Source of the DNA: DASQJJ01 sp035631115
GTDB lineage: Bacteria > Patescibacteriota > Microgenomatia > Levybacterales > UBA12049
Length of the DNA stretch: 64,000 nucleotides
Direction: 5' to 3'
Assembly: GCA_035631115.1 (NCBI GenBank)
Contig: DASQJJ010000006.1
Location: 1-64,000 of the forward strand
This document shows, piece after piece, positions 24,701 to 32,275 of this stretch. The translations under genes and the position numbers were made by a program. Positions within the stretch are counted from its first letter, which is position 1; each line of letters opens with the position of its first letter. Under the pieces are notes generated by a model. That model saw only the letters and a list, made by a program, of their open reading frames with translations, was not told the DNA's origin and did not search any database.

Positions 24701-24846
24701 ATAATAAAATCTTCAAGGCGAATGTACACCCATGTTCGGACGATGTGAATACTAGGAAGCTTTGGATAGAGTTGGACAAATGCAAAAGTGAACAAAACAC
24801 CAATTTTAAGAATAGTATTATCTAACCACGTTAAGAGCTTTTTCAT
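21745..24846 (-). CDS. O-antigen ligase/polymerase (Wzy/WaaL-like) fused to a GT-C glycosyltransferase-like half
   Basis: A 1033-residue polytopic membrane protein made of two recognisable halves. Residues 1 to about 535 look like an O-antigen ligase/polymerase: ten or more helices, ITSTFGGHYDLAAFLVVMLP, LFTASRVSFSAYLVG, and a large exported loop ending in DPPFGKGYSTITLATDNDYLRLLGE. From Met536 (23241) a second GT-C-like half of 498 residues begins, with the acidic FFVADDFTWLKW in its first exported loop, YRPLAKI and further helices. A GC-rich insert (22138-22156) encodes LPAGG in the second half. The frame is unbroken across the junction. A co-translated two-protein arrangement starting at Met536 cannot be excluded. 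Confidence 0.8.
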   Translation of the reverse strand: MKKLLTWLDNTILKIGVLFTFAFVQLYPKLPSIHIVRTWVYIRLEDFIIASLVIIWLVQLLRRKVKLPLPVGIPVAIYWLSGLISLLISLVFIGPHLVGFFPHLAILEYGRRIEYMILFFIAFSTIRSAKDIRDFIIVTCIALSAVVLYGFGQRFYLVLWGIFPKFFEHFSYCFPSFQTGNEEFAKGLALCLPQEARITSTFGGHYDLAAFLVVMLPVLLGIFVLVKKVAAKIGVGILFITSLMLLLFTASRVSFSAYLVGATVSLILMKKKKLLLPVVLLSIAFLLIFSGSTAKRFLETFRVVSVITDNQGRVVGLAENNLPDSLKKKISKNDSVVVEAPPPTQNLPTGSSFITFSQTAVATTNAYIRSPIRTSEAQRLKLANGGLEISTVSGNFLTQKALVYDISFTTRFQAEWPNAWAAFMTDPPFGKGYSTITLATDNDYLRLLGESGFIGFATFALIFIVFAIFLREVLPETSPTTRYLALGTVGGVVGLILNAGLIDVFEASKVAETLWILLGVVIGGLSLTLPKRVVYMQNLRKVLSSHFFLLLVLCILVFVVFGGGLTNFFVADDFTWLKWGATAHPGDIARWFYDAQGFFYRPLAKIIMFVMYSVFSFQPVGYHTIGIFVHFFIGIGVYLLGMALFKKKLWAWTLSAIYLILPVHSEVLFWISTLSISWSTLFMVYALVAYVYWRQKQSRALYVLSLLLGVLGLFTYEMGVVLPLLFLITDVFLLKKKLTKNTIISLVPFIIFDGIYLFIRSSAHVAALGGDYSYSLSHLIPNFIANYTNYLLASFIGEKVVAWQFAIRQVAKMHALWVGLGLVSMLVVVVLACYKLWKKVDTDLLRFVLFGFLFGFIALLPFLGLGNLSERYSYLGSLGFVFVVIALLRTLVQKAKNLPAGGQRNLSIKIAIAVVGIVFFLYAKNAITSELSQWNKASAATYSALAYFRVVKEYMPSHATLYISHMPTRYGNAWIFPVGFDDGLWFVYRDDSIKVVKTKDVDESLAIKHSHPSIILNNEYVFDFDKDYQLLEY
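22138..22156. repeat. GC-rich partial palindrome in the ligase/GT-C fusion gene
   Basis: The plus-strand sequence is ctggccaccggcaggcagg; its complement shares CCTGCCTGCCGG with the element in mraZ. It encodes LPAGGQ in a cytoplasmic-looking Lys-rich loop between membrane helices. Confidence 0.5.
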
Positions 24847-25699
24847 AAGTTGACGAAAGATATTCGTTTTTTATTAGCTTTCCTAATAATACCAGAATGC
24901 GTGCCTTAGTTTGAAGTAGGAGTTTTACAAGTACTTGCTGTGTTCTACTTTTATGCTTTTGGTAAAAATAGAGGATTCCCTCATAAATATGAACAATCGC
25001 AAAGCTTCTACTACTACTTCCTTGGTCTTTGTGAATAATTTCTATTTCGGGAAAAGTCCAATTTGTTTTGCCCATTAGGTGCACTCGATAACACAACTCC
25101 ATATCTTCTGTATACATAAAAATCTTTTCATCAAATCCTTTTAATTTTTCAAAAAGTACTTTCGTCATCATAAAGCATGCGCCTTTTACCCAATCTACTT
25201 GTTGAGGCTTTTGCTCTGTTGTTTTTGCAGAATCCAACCTTTCTTTGCCAAGAAGCAGTAATAATACTTGGGGTAAGGAATAGAATGCACCAAATGAGTG
25301 CTGCATTGTCCCATTTGGATTTTTTAAGACTCCACCCAATACACCAATCTCCTGATGCTCGCGGAGATAACTCACCATACTTTCTAAGCCTTTCCCAACG
25401 ACTGTATCGTTGTTGAGAAAAAGCAAATAGTCTCCTTTTGCATGAGCAGCGCCAAAATTATTTCCTCCACCAAATCCATTATTCTCTTTATGAGAAAGGA
25501 CATGGACATTTTTATATTTTTCTTTCCTTATTTCTTTCTCAAGAATCTCCACCGAATCATCTTGAGAAAAATTATCTACAATAATAAGCTCGAATTCGTC
25601 TTTCTCGAAATGTCCCTTATACTCTTTATAAAGAGATTGCATACATACTATCGTCAGTAAAGGTTTTTTGTAATTAATCGTAATAATGGATAGATGCAT
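24818..25699 (-). CDS. GT2 family glycosyltransferase, rhamnosyltransferase-like
   Basis: A protein of about 293 residues beginning MHLSIITINYKKPLLTIVCM. It has IIVDNFSQDDSVEIL, NNGFGGGNNFGA, the metal-site FLNNDTVVG and a catalytic-type FDEKIFMYTEDMELCYRVH. This is the same subgroup as the gene at 18180-19112. The frame opens at 25792, but the ATG at 25699 starts the conserved strand and follows the upstream stop by 4 bp. The C-terminal 28 bp overlap the start of the 1033-residue fusion gene. Confidence 0.85.
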   Translation of the reverse strand: MHLSIITINYKKPLLTIVCMQSLYKEYKGHFEKDEFELIIVDNFSQDDSVEILEKEIRKEKYKNVHVLSHKENNGFGGGNNFGAAHAKGDYLLFLNNDTVVGKGLESMVSYLREHQEIGVLGGVLKNPNGTMQHSFGAFYSLPQVLLLLLGKERLDSAKTTEQKPQQVDWVKGACFMMTKVLFEKLKGFDEKIFMYTEDMELCYRVHLMGKTNWTFPEIEIIHKDQGSSSRSFAIVHIYEGILYFYQKHKSRTQQVLVKLLLQTKARILVLLGKLIKNEYLSSTYEKALNVVR

Positions 25700-25703
25700 A
25701 GAA

Positions 25704-26297
25704 TTAGCGAAACAAAGCAGCTCGACCGAGTTTGTAGGTAAAATTATGAAGATTTCTTTTTCTAATTTCTTTTGCTGGTACTCCGCCGACAATAGAATTT
25801 TCCTCTACGTCTTTTGTTACAACAGCACCTGCTCCAACTACTGCACCCTTTGCAATATGGACACCTGGTAAAATTATTGCACGAGGACCAATAAATACAT
25901 AATCGTCAATGATAACTTCGCCTGTTATTGCTCTAAAATCTTCTCTCTCTATATCATGCTGGGCGTTATAAATCATTACCTCACTGGCAATATCTACATG
26001 ATTTCCAATGGATAATTTTGCTCTTCCATCCAGTACCACATTCTCTCCAATAATTGTATCTTCCCCAAGGGACACATTTCTTGTGTCATAAAAAACAGCG
26101 CCAATATGAATTGCAGACCCTTTGCCTATTTTTACACCACCAAGACGATAAAAGAATCGTCTTACATGGTGAGATGGTACATATCCTACAAATCTAACAA
26201 CCATCATTTCAAATTCTAAATCCATTGCGTCCATACGCCTCAGCAATTTAACCACTATTTCTTTTAAAGATAATGTTTTACCGTTTCTGTCTTTCAT
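25704..26297 (-). CDS. Hexapeptide-repeat (left-handed beta-helix) O-acetyltransferase
   Basis: A 197-residue protein of the maltose/galactoside acetyltransferase type. After an alpha-helical N-terminus it runs into repeated [LIV]-G-x4 hexapeptides (about 54-170), for example VKIGKGSAIHIGA, LGEDTIIGENVVLDG and VFIGPRAIILPG. The catalytic His is probably H114 in YNAQHDIE. The end GGVPAKEIRKRN is the usual C-terminal cap. It likely O- or N-acetylates a sugar of the glycan. It lies 4 bp before the GT2 start, in the same operon. N-acetylation of an amino-sugar nucleotide is an alternative role. Confidence 0.88.
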   Translation of the reverse strand: MKDRNGKTLSLKEIVVKLLRRMDAMDLEFEMMVVRFVGYVPSHHVRRFFYRLGGVKIGKGSAIHIGAVFYDTRNVSLGEDTIIGENVVLDGRAKLSIGNHVDIASEVMIYNAQHDIEREDFRAITGEVIIDDYVFIGPRAIILPGVHIAKGAVVGAGAVVTKDVEENSIVGGVPAKEIRKRNLHNFTYKLGRAALFR

Positions 26298-26307
26298 AAT
26301 TTTGTTC

Positions 26308-26331
26308 GGGGTCCTGTCGACTCGTCACCCC
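26308..26331. repeat. Intergenic GC-rich palindromic element
   Basis: The sequence starts ggggtcctgtcgactcgtca and ends cccc. GGGGT/ACCCC arms flank a GTCGAC core. It lies in the 35-bp gap between the acetyltransferase and the next GT4 gene. There is no U-run, so it is unlikely to be a terminator; it resembles the other GC-rich inserts in the window. Confidence 0.45.
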
Positions 26332-26332
26332 T

Positions 26333-27457
26333 CTATGCTTTATTATTGCTTGCCACTTGTTGTAAAACTTCTAGTGTTTCTTTTGCTGTTTTTTCCCAAG
26401 AAAATTTCTTCACCTGCTCAAACCCTTTTTTTACCATTTCCTCTCGTAATTTTGGATTGTCTAGTAATTTTTGTATTGCTTTCGTAATCTCATTAACATC
26501 TTCTGGGTTAACATAGAGAGCGCCGTCTCCTCCAGCTTCTGGTAACGAAGAGACATTACTGGTAATAACTGGCGTACCATATTTCATTGCCTCAACAACA
26601 GGCAGCCCAAATCCTTCATACAGACTTGGCAAAACAAACATCATTGCATGCTTATAAAGCGAAGGCAAATCGTCATTGCCTACAAATTCCAAGAATTTTA
26701 CATCCTCTTCAACTCCAAATTTTTGTGGTGCAGCAAGAATCTCTTCATATAACCATCCCTTTTTCCCAACAATCACGAGCTCTATCTTCTTTTCTTCATT
26801 ATTTTTTAACATACTAAATGCCTCTATGAGTCGTGCAATATTTTTCCTTGGCTGAAGTGTCCCAACGAATAATATGTAGTTTTCGCCAATCCCAAACTTT
26901 TTCTGCATGTCTTTTTTATTAACTGCATTATTCATATTGCTTAATTCATTTTTTATTCCTGGATACGTTACGACCACCTTTTTTGGATTTTTTTGATACA
27001 TCTGAATTATATCATTTCTTGATGCATTGCTTATGGTAAAGACACGCGATGCATTTTTTACTGAGTACTTCGTCCAGGACGTTAACTGGTACAAATCTCT
27101 TCTTGCAAAAAGCTCTGGAAAATGAAGATATGACACATCCATTACGGCAATTGCTGTTGGTATTGGGCAAAATCGCGGCGCATAATGAGTCGGTGAAAAA
27201 AATACATCTGGACGGGGAAAGTGAGTAAATAAGTATAACGGAAGACCTATCTGTGTCCATAGTTTTTTTGGACCAACAAGAACATATTTCCATCCAGGTC
27301 TTTGTTTGGGCATATCTTCCCGGGGTGGATGTTTTAAATAAATATGGAATTCAATTGAGGCTGTTTTGTAAAACTGGAGAAGCAGCTGATATGCATATTC
27401 TCCTATTCCTACTCTATTCTGCTGATTTGCCTCATTTCCATCTATACCAATAATCAT
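26333..27457 (-). CDS. GT4 family glycosyltransferase, mannosyltransferase-like
   Basis: A 374-residue GT-B enzyme with the N-terminal MIIGIDGNEANQQNRVGIG pattern of WbpY/MtfB-type mannosyltransferases. Donor-domain motifs include ILFVGTLQPRKNIARLIEAF, LYKHAMMFVLPSLYEGFGLP and VVEAMKYGTPVI, with the E-x7-E pair in EGFGLPVVE. It should work in the cytoplasm with GDP-mannose or a similar donor (inference from family and from manC in the cluster). Its ATG is 3 bp after the stop of a shorter gene that keeps only the N-terminal half of a related GT4. Confidence 0.87.
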   Translation of the reverse strand: MIIGIDGNEANQQNRVGIGEYAYQLLLQFYKTASIEFHIYLKHPPREDMPKQRPGWKYVLVGPKKLWTQIGLPLYLFTHFPRPDVFFSPTHYAPRFCPIPTAIAVMDVSYLHFPELFARRDLYQLTSWTKYSVKNASRVFTISNASRNDIIQMYQKNPKKVVVTYPGIKNELSNMNNAVNKKDMQKKFGIGENYILFVGTLQPRKNIARLIEAFSMLKNNEEKKIELVIVGKKGWLYEEILAAPQKFGVEEDVKFLEFVGNDDLPSLYKHAMMFVLPSLYEGFGLPVVEAMKYGTPVITSNVSSLPEAGGDGALYVNPEDVNEITKAIQKLLDNPKLREEMVKKGFEQVKKFSWEKTAKETLEVLQQVASNNKA

Positions 27458-27460
27458 ATT

Positions 27461-27991
27461 TTATATTCCAGGATAAATTACCGCTAATCGCTTTTCTGGG
27501 ATACCCAGTATTTCCATAGCATCTTTTTTTGTTGCTTTCGAGATGCAGATAATTCTCTCCACTTCTTTTTTAACCCACTCTAATCTTGCTTTCTGAACTT
27601 TCACTATCTTCGCGTCTGTTTCTTGTGGGTATGTGTATACAATCATGTCGTACAAAATGGTAACTTTCTTTGCTTTGGTTGGAGGCTGTGTCCAATCGGA
27701 TGAAATAAATACATCTACCGGACCAATAAGCCATTCTATCGGTACAAGATGTAGTTTGTTCCAAAGAATATTTAAAAAGGTTGGTGGAAATTTAAAAATT
27801 TTAAATTGAACTTTTGAATTTGATTGAAAATTAAAAATTGAAAATTGAAAATTTTTCCGCATTGAGGAATAGAAAAGAATATACTCGTTTTCTTTATCCT
27901 GTTGAACCAAGTTCTGAACAAGATTAGTAAGGTATGTTGCCACCCCTGTCCCCTGATAGGCTAGTTGAGAAATATCTATTCCAATTTTCAT
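27461..27991 (-). pseudogene. Truncated GT4 glycosyltransferase, N-terminal acceptor domain only
   Basis: A 176-residue open frame starting MKIGIDISQLAYQGTGVATY, clearly the N-terminal Rossmann domain of a GT4 enzyme (VTILYDMIVYTYPQE, IICISKATKKDAMEI). It stops with VIYPGI, exactly where intact relatives continue into the donor-binding domain (compare VTYPGI in the next gene). The catalytic E-x7-E region is therefore missing, and the protein should be inactive alone. Residues about 45-68 come from an AT-rich repeat (27787-27857). It overlaps the small membrane protein gene by 4 bp. It may be a remnant of a deletion, or a short protein pairing with another donor domain. Confidence 0.7.
27787..27857. 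repeat. AT-rich 'AAAATTGAAAATT' repeat inside the truncated GT4 gene
   Basis: Tandem-like units such as ttgaaaattaaaaattgaaa run through about 70 bp and encode FQFSIFNFQ and VQFKIFKF. The same kind of sequence occurs in rsmH and in the 686-residue GT-C gene. Confidence 0.6.
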
Positions 27992-28209
27992 ATCTTCTTT
28001 TTATTGTGAAGCAAAAAAAGAAAAATTGCCAGAAGTAAGCATATACCACCATAGTAGGTAAATCTTTCCGCAGTAAAAAATACCCAGGAAGCAAAAAGCG
28101 GCATAGAAATAACTATACATCCTAACCCAGCTGCTACTACATAATAAGGATTTCTCTTCCAAAGAAGGAAAGCGAGAAAAATAACAAAGATAATATCCTG
28201 AATTTTCAT
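27988..28209 (-). CDS. Small hypothetical membrane protein
   Basis: A 73-residue protein that is mostly hydrophobic, with about three predicted membrane helices (IIFVIFLAFLLW, VVAAGLGCIVISMPLFASWV, GGICLLLAIFLFLL) and a basic end NKKKI. It overlaps both neighbours by 4 bp, which supports it being a real, translationally coupled gene. No family was recognised. Position after a DPM1-like GT2 suggests a helper for lipid-linked sugar handling, but this is guesswork. Confidence 0.6.
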   Translation of the reverse strand: MKIQDIIFVIFLAFLLWKRNPYYVVAAGLGCIVISMPLFASWVFFTAERFTYYGGICLLLAIFLFLLHNKKKI

Positions 28210-29177
28210 GTACCAATAACGATTTCTTCTTTACTTCTTGTATCACTCCTATACCTCAAGCGGAAATGTGTTGCATGATCTACGGTAGAAAATCGTGTCA
28301 TGGTATTAAGAAAAAGATCTGCCAAAAATCCTGCAACAAGCACTTGAAGTCCTGCCAACAACAAAACTATTCCCAAAAAAAGCAAAGGTCTTGTTCCTAT
28401 AGAATGTCCAGAGAAATGCACAAAAGAAAGGTAAACCAAAACGATAATGCCAATAAAAGAGAGAATACCTCCTAGCATACCAAAGAAGTGCAAAGGTCTT
28501 CTTCCATACTTTGTTAGGAAAAGCATAGTAAGAATATCTGGTAAATCTTTCCACAATTTCGAAAATCCATACTTTGATTTACCATATGCCCTTTCGCTAT
28601 GGGCAACAGCAACCTCTGTAACAATAAATCCTTCTCCAAAAACAAGGAGTGGAATAAAGCGATGCATTCCTCCATATAGACGAAGACTCTTTGCTGCATC
28701 ACTTGTGTAGAGTTTAAGACCACAATTGTAGTCGTGAAGTTGCAATCCCCAAAAAATGCTTGCAAAAAAATTAAATAACCTTGATGAAACCACTTTTTGT
28801 ATTGGATCTTTTCTTTTTTTTCTCCATCCACAGACAAGGTCGTATCCTTCTCTTGCTTTTTTATAGAGTGTTTGGATTTCCTCTGGTCTATCTTGTAAAT
28901 CCGCATCGAGAGTAACAATATATTCTCCTTTTGCCATTTGAAATCCAAGCGTTAATGCTTCTGATTTTCCCTGATTTTTCCTAAAGGAAAAGAGTTTTAT
29001 TTTTTTATCTCTCTGAGTCATTTTCTTAAGAAAATCAAGACTTCCATCTGTAGACCCATCATCAATGAAAAGTATTTCGTATTGCTTGTCTAGTTTCTGC
29101 AGGGCTTTTTGCAATTCTGGAAGAAAGTGGGGCAGACTCTCGTATTCATTAAAAACAGGAATAACTGCACTAATCAT
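28206..29177 (-). CDS. Polyprenyl-phosphate glycosyltransferase (DPM1/GtrB-like GT2) with C-terminal membrane helices
   Basis: A 323-residue enzyme that should load a sugar onto undecaprenyl phosphate. The GT-A domain shows MISAVIPVFNEYESLP, ILFIDDGSTDGS, NQGKSEALTLGF, the metal site LDADLQDRPEEI, HDYNCGLKLYTSDAAK and ERAYGKSKYGFSKL. Two C-terminal membrane helices (about 231-254 and 265-290) anchor it, as in GtrB. Its product would be the donor for the GT-C enzymes encoded nearby; its ATG overlaps the 686-residue GT-C stop by 4 bp, which supports that pairing. Confidence 0.9.
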   Translation of the reverse strand: MISAVIPVFNEYESLPHFLPELQKALQKLDKQYEILFIDDGSTDGSLDFLKKMTQRDKKIKLFSFRKNQGKSEALTLGFQMAKGEYIVTLDADLQDRPEEIQTLYKKAREGYDLVCGWRKKRKDPIQKVVSSRLFNFFASIFWGLQLHDYNCGLKLYTSDAAKSLRLYGGMHRFIPLLVFGEGFIVTEVAVAHSERAYGKSKYGFSKLWKDLPDILTMLFLTKYGRRPLHFFGMLGGILSFIGIIVLVYLSFVHFSGHSIGTRPLLFLGIVLLLAGLQVLVAGFLADLFLNTMTRFSTVDHATHFRLRYRSDTRSKEEIVIGT

Positions 29178-31234
29178 CCTTGTATTTTACCATTTTTACC
29201 CATAAATAAGCCAGCATATCCAAAAAGTACCAGTAATCCTGCCACAATAAGAGTGGCTATACTTATTTGTACTCCCTGCTCTACCCATTGCTGAGGCTTG
29301 TACACAATAGTTATGTCGTAATTTCCATCTTTGGGCAAGATGAAGCTATTAAATCTTTTGTCAAAGAGTGTGGAGTCAATCGATTTTCCTCCCACTTGTG
29401 CCTGCCAGAATGGGTCGTACATATCCGAGAAAATAAGCATTTCCCCTTTTGTAACATTTTGCACATTAACAGCATATTGAGTTGTTGCATTTTGCATAAA
29501 AAAACTTTTTCCTTGCCCTGTCAGCCAAAAATGATTCTTTACTTGACTCAGGGCGAATACATGTATTTTTCCAAAACCATTAAGTTCAGTAAGATACGAC
29601 AATCTACGTACTTCTCTTACAGTATCCAAATAAACTTTCTGGTCGTATTTTCTATCGGTGAGAAAAAACTCACCCTGACTATCATATGGGACCACGACAT
29701 ACCCAATACTTGCTTCTCGCAATTCATTCTCTGTTTTGTTTTCATGTAATGCATCTAACACTCCGGATATACTTGCAACGTTAAAAAAGTTATACGCGTC
29801 AACAGAAGGATGATTTTCCGAAATGTGTGCACCGAATTTTTGTGGTTGTGGTACCCAAAGTATGCGGCCAAAACTACTTTGATTATTTAAAAATGTGTCA
29901 AGCGTAGTATATTCCTTAGGAAAAGTATGTTGCTGAAATGTCCCCCCAAGCTGTCCAACAACAGCTGGCCGAACTAGAAAAACCAGACAGCCTACGAAAA
30001 GTAAGAAAAACATAATTTGAAAATTGAAAATTTTTGGTTTGATTGAAAATTTAAAATTGAAAGTTGAAAATTTTTCTTTTTGAGATAACCAATTAGATGT
30101 TTTAAAAATAGTAAATGGAATCAATACCGAATATGATATTGCAATTATCATGTACCACTTGGTCGGGTCTCGAAACATAATAAAACCAGGTACATGATCA
30201 AAAAGCCAAATGTACGTATTGCCAAATGGATCATTTGCGCCTTTTGCCAGAAATACTCCAAGCAGTCCAATTAATGAAAAGAATAAAATAGCTAGTTTTT
30301 CTTTCTTTTGCTTGATATCTATGAAAAATAATGATCCAAAGGCAAGAATCGGGAGCAAAAGAAATTCCCACCTCATAAAATGAGTAAAACCAAATATATT
30401 TTCAGGCCAATTTGGATGCAAAAGACCTAGCGCATCCTCAAATTTTGCAAAACTAAAAAATTGAATTGATTTTGAAGATGTGTAAATATCACCAAATTGA
30501 CGAATTGCCTTCCCATGCGTAAGAAGTGTTGGTAAGAGCCAAAATGCATGGAGACCAATAATAAGTATTCCGGAAAGAGTAAAAAGAAGGAAATATTTTT
30601 TTACTTTTTCTCCAGTGAGGCCTGGTAATTCAAAAACGAATCTCAGCGTGAGAAGAAAAAGCAGTATATATCCAATACGGATATCTAAAAGAAAAATAAG
30701 AGAAAAAACCAAAGAAAAAATAACTGCACTTCTCAGTGTAATTTTTTGAAGGAGTTCTTCGAATGCGATAAAACCAAATGGAGCAAGACTGTAGGATAAG
30801 GCAATACCTGTTTGGCCTCCTCCTACTAAAAGAAGTGCATATGTGTTGGCGATATAAAGAAACCCCGCCAAAAGAGCAAAAACCTTTGACTTAAAAAAAT
30901 AAAAATACAGAGACCATGCAGAAAGAAAACCAAAAAGAAGATATGGCCAAAACCAAAATATTTTTTCATACCAATTCCAACCTAGAAAGAGTGCCGTTTT
31001 TATTGTGGCAAGAAAATAAGATTCTAACCATAGCGTTGATAAATTGCTTGCACCCATTCCCATATGTCTTCCATCCCATGCAGGGAGATTGTTAATGTCA
31101 AGAATTGCTCGGTTCCAATAATAAACCCAGTCTCCACTTACGAGTAAATTCCCGGAAAACCAATTTTTGAAGACAAGCAGCAGGGGTATAAAAATAACAA
31201 CAAAAAGAATAAATGTACCCAAGAATTTTTTCAT
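29174..31234 (-). CDS. Large GT-C/YfhO-type membrane glycosyltransferase-like protein
   Basis: A 686-residue protein with about 12 membrane helices followed by a C-terminal exported region and one last helix. The first exported loop holds VSGDWVYYWN, and HAFWLLPTLLTHG occurs mid-protein, a pattern of arabinofuranosyltransferase- and YfhO-like GT-C proteins. The C-terminal exported module has MYDPFWQAQVGGKSI, the counterpart of the PGW...DGK motif in two other proteins of the cluster. Residues about 386-407 derive from an AT-rich repeat (30014-30077). It probably transfers a polyprenyl-phosphate sugar outside the membrane. Confidence 0.75.
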   Translation of the reverse strand: MKKFLGTFILFVVIFIPLLLVFKNWFSGNLLVSGDWVYYWNRAILDINNLPAWDGRHMGMGASNLSTLWLESYFLATIKTALFLGWNWYEKIFWFWPYLLFGFLSAWSLYFYFFKSKVFALLAGFLYIANTYALLLVGGGQTGIALSYSLAPFGFIAFEELLQKITLRSAVIFSLVFSLIFLLDIRIGYILLFLLTLRFVFELPGLTGEKVKKYFLLFTLSGILIIGLHAFWLLPTLLTHGKAIRQFGDIYTSSKSIQFFSFAKFEDALGLLHPNWPENIFGFTHFMRWEFLLLPILAFGSLFFIDIKQKKEKLAILFFSLIGLLGVFLAKGANDPFGNTYIWLFDHVPGFIMFRDPTKWYMIIAISYSVLIPFTIFKTSNWLSQKEKFSTFNFKFSIKPKIFNFQIMFFLLFVGCLVFLVRPAVVGQLGGTFQQHTFPKEYTTLDTFLNNQSSFGRILWVPQPQKFGAHISENHPSVDAYNFFNVASISGVLDALHENKTENELREASIGYVVVPYDSQGEFFLTDRKYDQKVYLDTVREVRRLSYLTELNGFGKIHVFALSQVKNHFWLTGQGKSFFMQNATTQYAVNVQNVTKGEMLIFSDMYDPFWQAQVGGKSIDSTLFDKRFNSFILPKDGNYDITIVYKPQQWVEQGVQISIATLIVAGLLVLFGYAGLFMGKNGKIQG
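30014..30077. repeat. AT-rich 'TTGAAAATTT' repeat inside a GT-C gene
   Basis: Units like atttgaaaattgaaaatttt recur over about 64 bp and encode FSTFNFKFSI and KIFNFQI between two membrane helices of the 686-residue protein. Same family as 8149-8190 and 27787-27857. Confidence 0.6.
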
Positions 31235-31240
31235 GTATTT

Positions 31241-32275
31241 TTAGAAACCTCTTACAGTATATACCTGTTTTAGGGTCTTGGAATATTCCTTTACTCTTCC
31301 TCGTCCTTTTACATTTTGAATATATATGTCTCTTACTAATTTTAAAACAAATTTCGGAGTGCAATATGCTGCAATAAGAGTTGCCCAATAACGCATAGAC
31401 CATGTATATGAAGGATTAAGCTCTCTAAGTCTTTTAGCGTACTTAAGAAGATTGCTATTGTTTGAGTTGTATTTAATTATTGCTAAAAAATTAACATTTA
31501 TTGCAACCTGCCTATTCAGTGTTTTTCTATAACATTTTTCTCCTGCCACTTTTCGGATAACTTCATATACTTTTTCCCATGATAACTTACCATTTACAAC
31601 AAAATGTGCTGGGTGTTTGTCTTGATGAGACCAGGAAGCAACAATAGAATGAGAGTACAAGAAAAAGCCTCCTTGTGCCTCAAGACTTCTAAAACATATT
31701 TCAAACCATGGAATAAATTCTGAATCGATTATGGAAATTCTTTTGGGATATATATTTTTAAAAACGATTCCTGTTATAAAGTGCAGATCAATTTTATCTA
31801 TATAATCAACCGCTTCCTCAGGACTTGCATGGGCCTTAAATGCAAGGTCTTTCGTAATAAATTTGTTTCTTACGTAGTCAAATATATCTTTCTTGTCAAA
31901 GGTTTGATAGACATAATTAATTCGAATAAGTCCATAATTATACTTTTTAATAAGGTCGTATGTCTTCTGTAGAACATCATCATACAAAAGATAATCATCA
32001 TCACCGTGAAGAAATACATATTCTCCTCTTACATATTCCAAAACTTTTCCAATATTTTTGACAGCTCCAAGATTTTTCTTATTACGGTAATAACGAATTC
32101 TCTTATCCTTAAGGGACATGATGCGTTTTTGCGTTTCGTCTGTTGACCCATCGTCACAGACAATAACTTCAAAATCCTTGAATGACTGCGCAAGGATCCT
32201 TTTTACTGCAAACTCTACATCTTCTGCTCTATTGTAGGTTGCGATGGGTATTGAAAAAAATGGTCTTTTATTCAT
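31241..32275 (-). CDS. GT2 family glycosyltransferase
   Basis: A 344-residue GT-A enzyme: FFSIPIATYNRAEDVEFAV, VIVCDDGSTDETQKRI, NLGAVKNIGKVLE and the metal site FLHGDDDYLL. The C-terminal third is helical and basic with no clear membrane span. It follows the APH-type kinase gene with an 8-bp overlap and precedes the 686-residue GT-C gene by 6 bp. The sugar is not predictable. Confidence 0.85.
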   Translation of the reverse strand: MNKRPFFSIPIATYNRAEDVEFAVKRILAQSFKDFEVIVCDDGSTDETQKRIMSLKDKRIRYYRNKKNLGAVKNIGKVLEYVRGEYVFLHGDDDYLLYDDVLQKTYDLIKKYNYGLIRINYVYQTFDKKDIFDYVRNKFITKDLAFKAHASPEEAVDYIDKIDLHFITGIVFKNIYPKRISIIDSEFIPWFEICFRSLEAQGGFFLYSHSIVASWSHQDKHPAHFVVNGKLSWEKVYEVIRKVAGEKCYRKTLNRQVAINVNFLAIIKYNSNNSNLLKYAKRLRELNPSYTWSMRYWATLIAAYCTPKFVLKLVRDIYIQNVKGRGRVKEYSKTLKQVYTVRGF

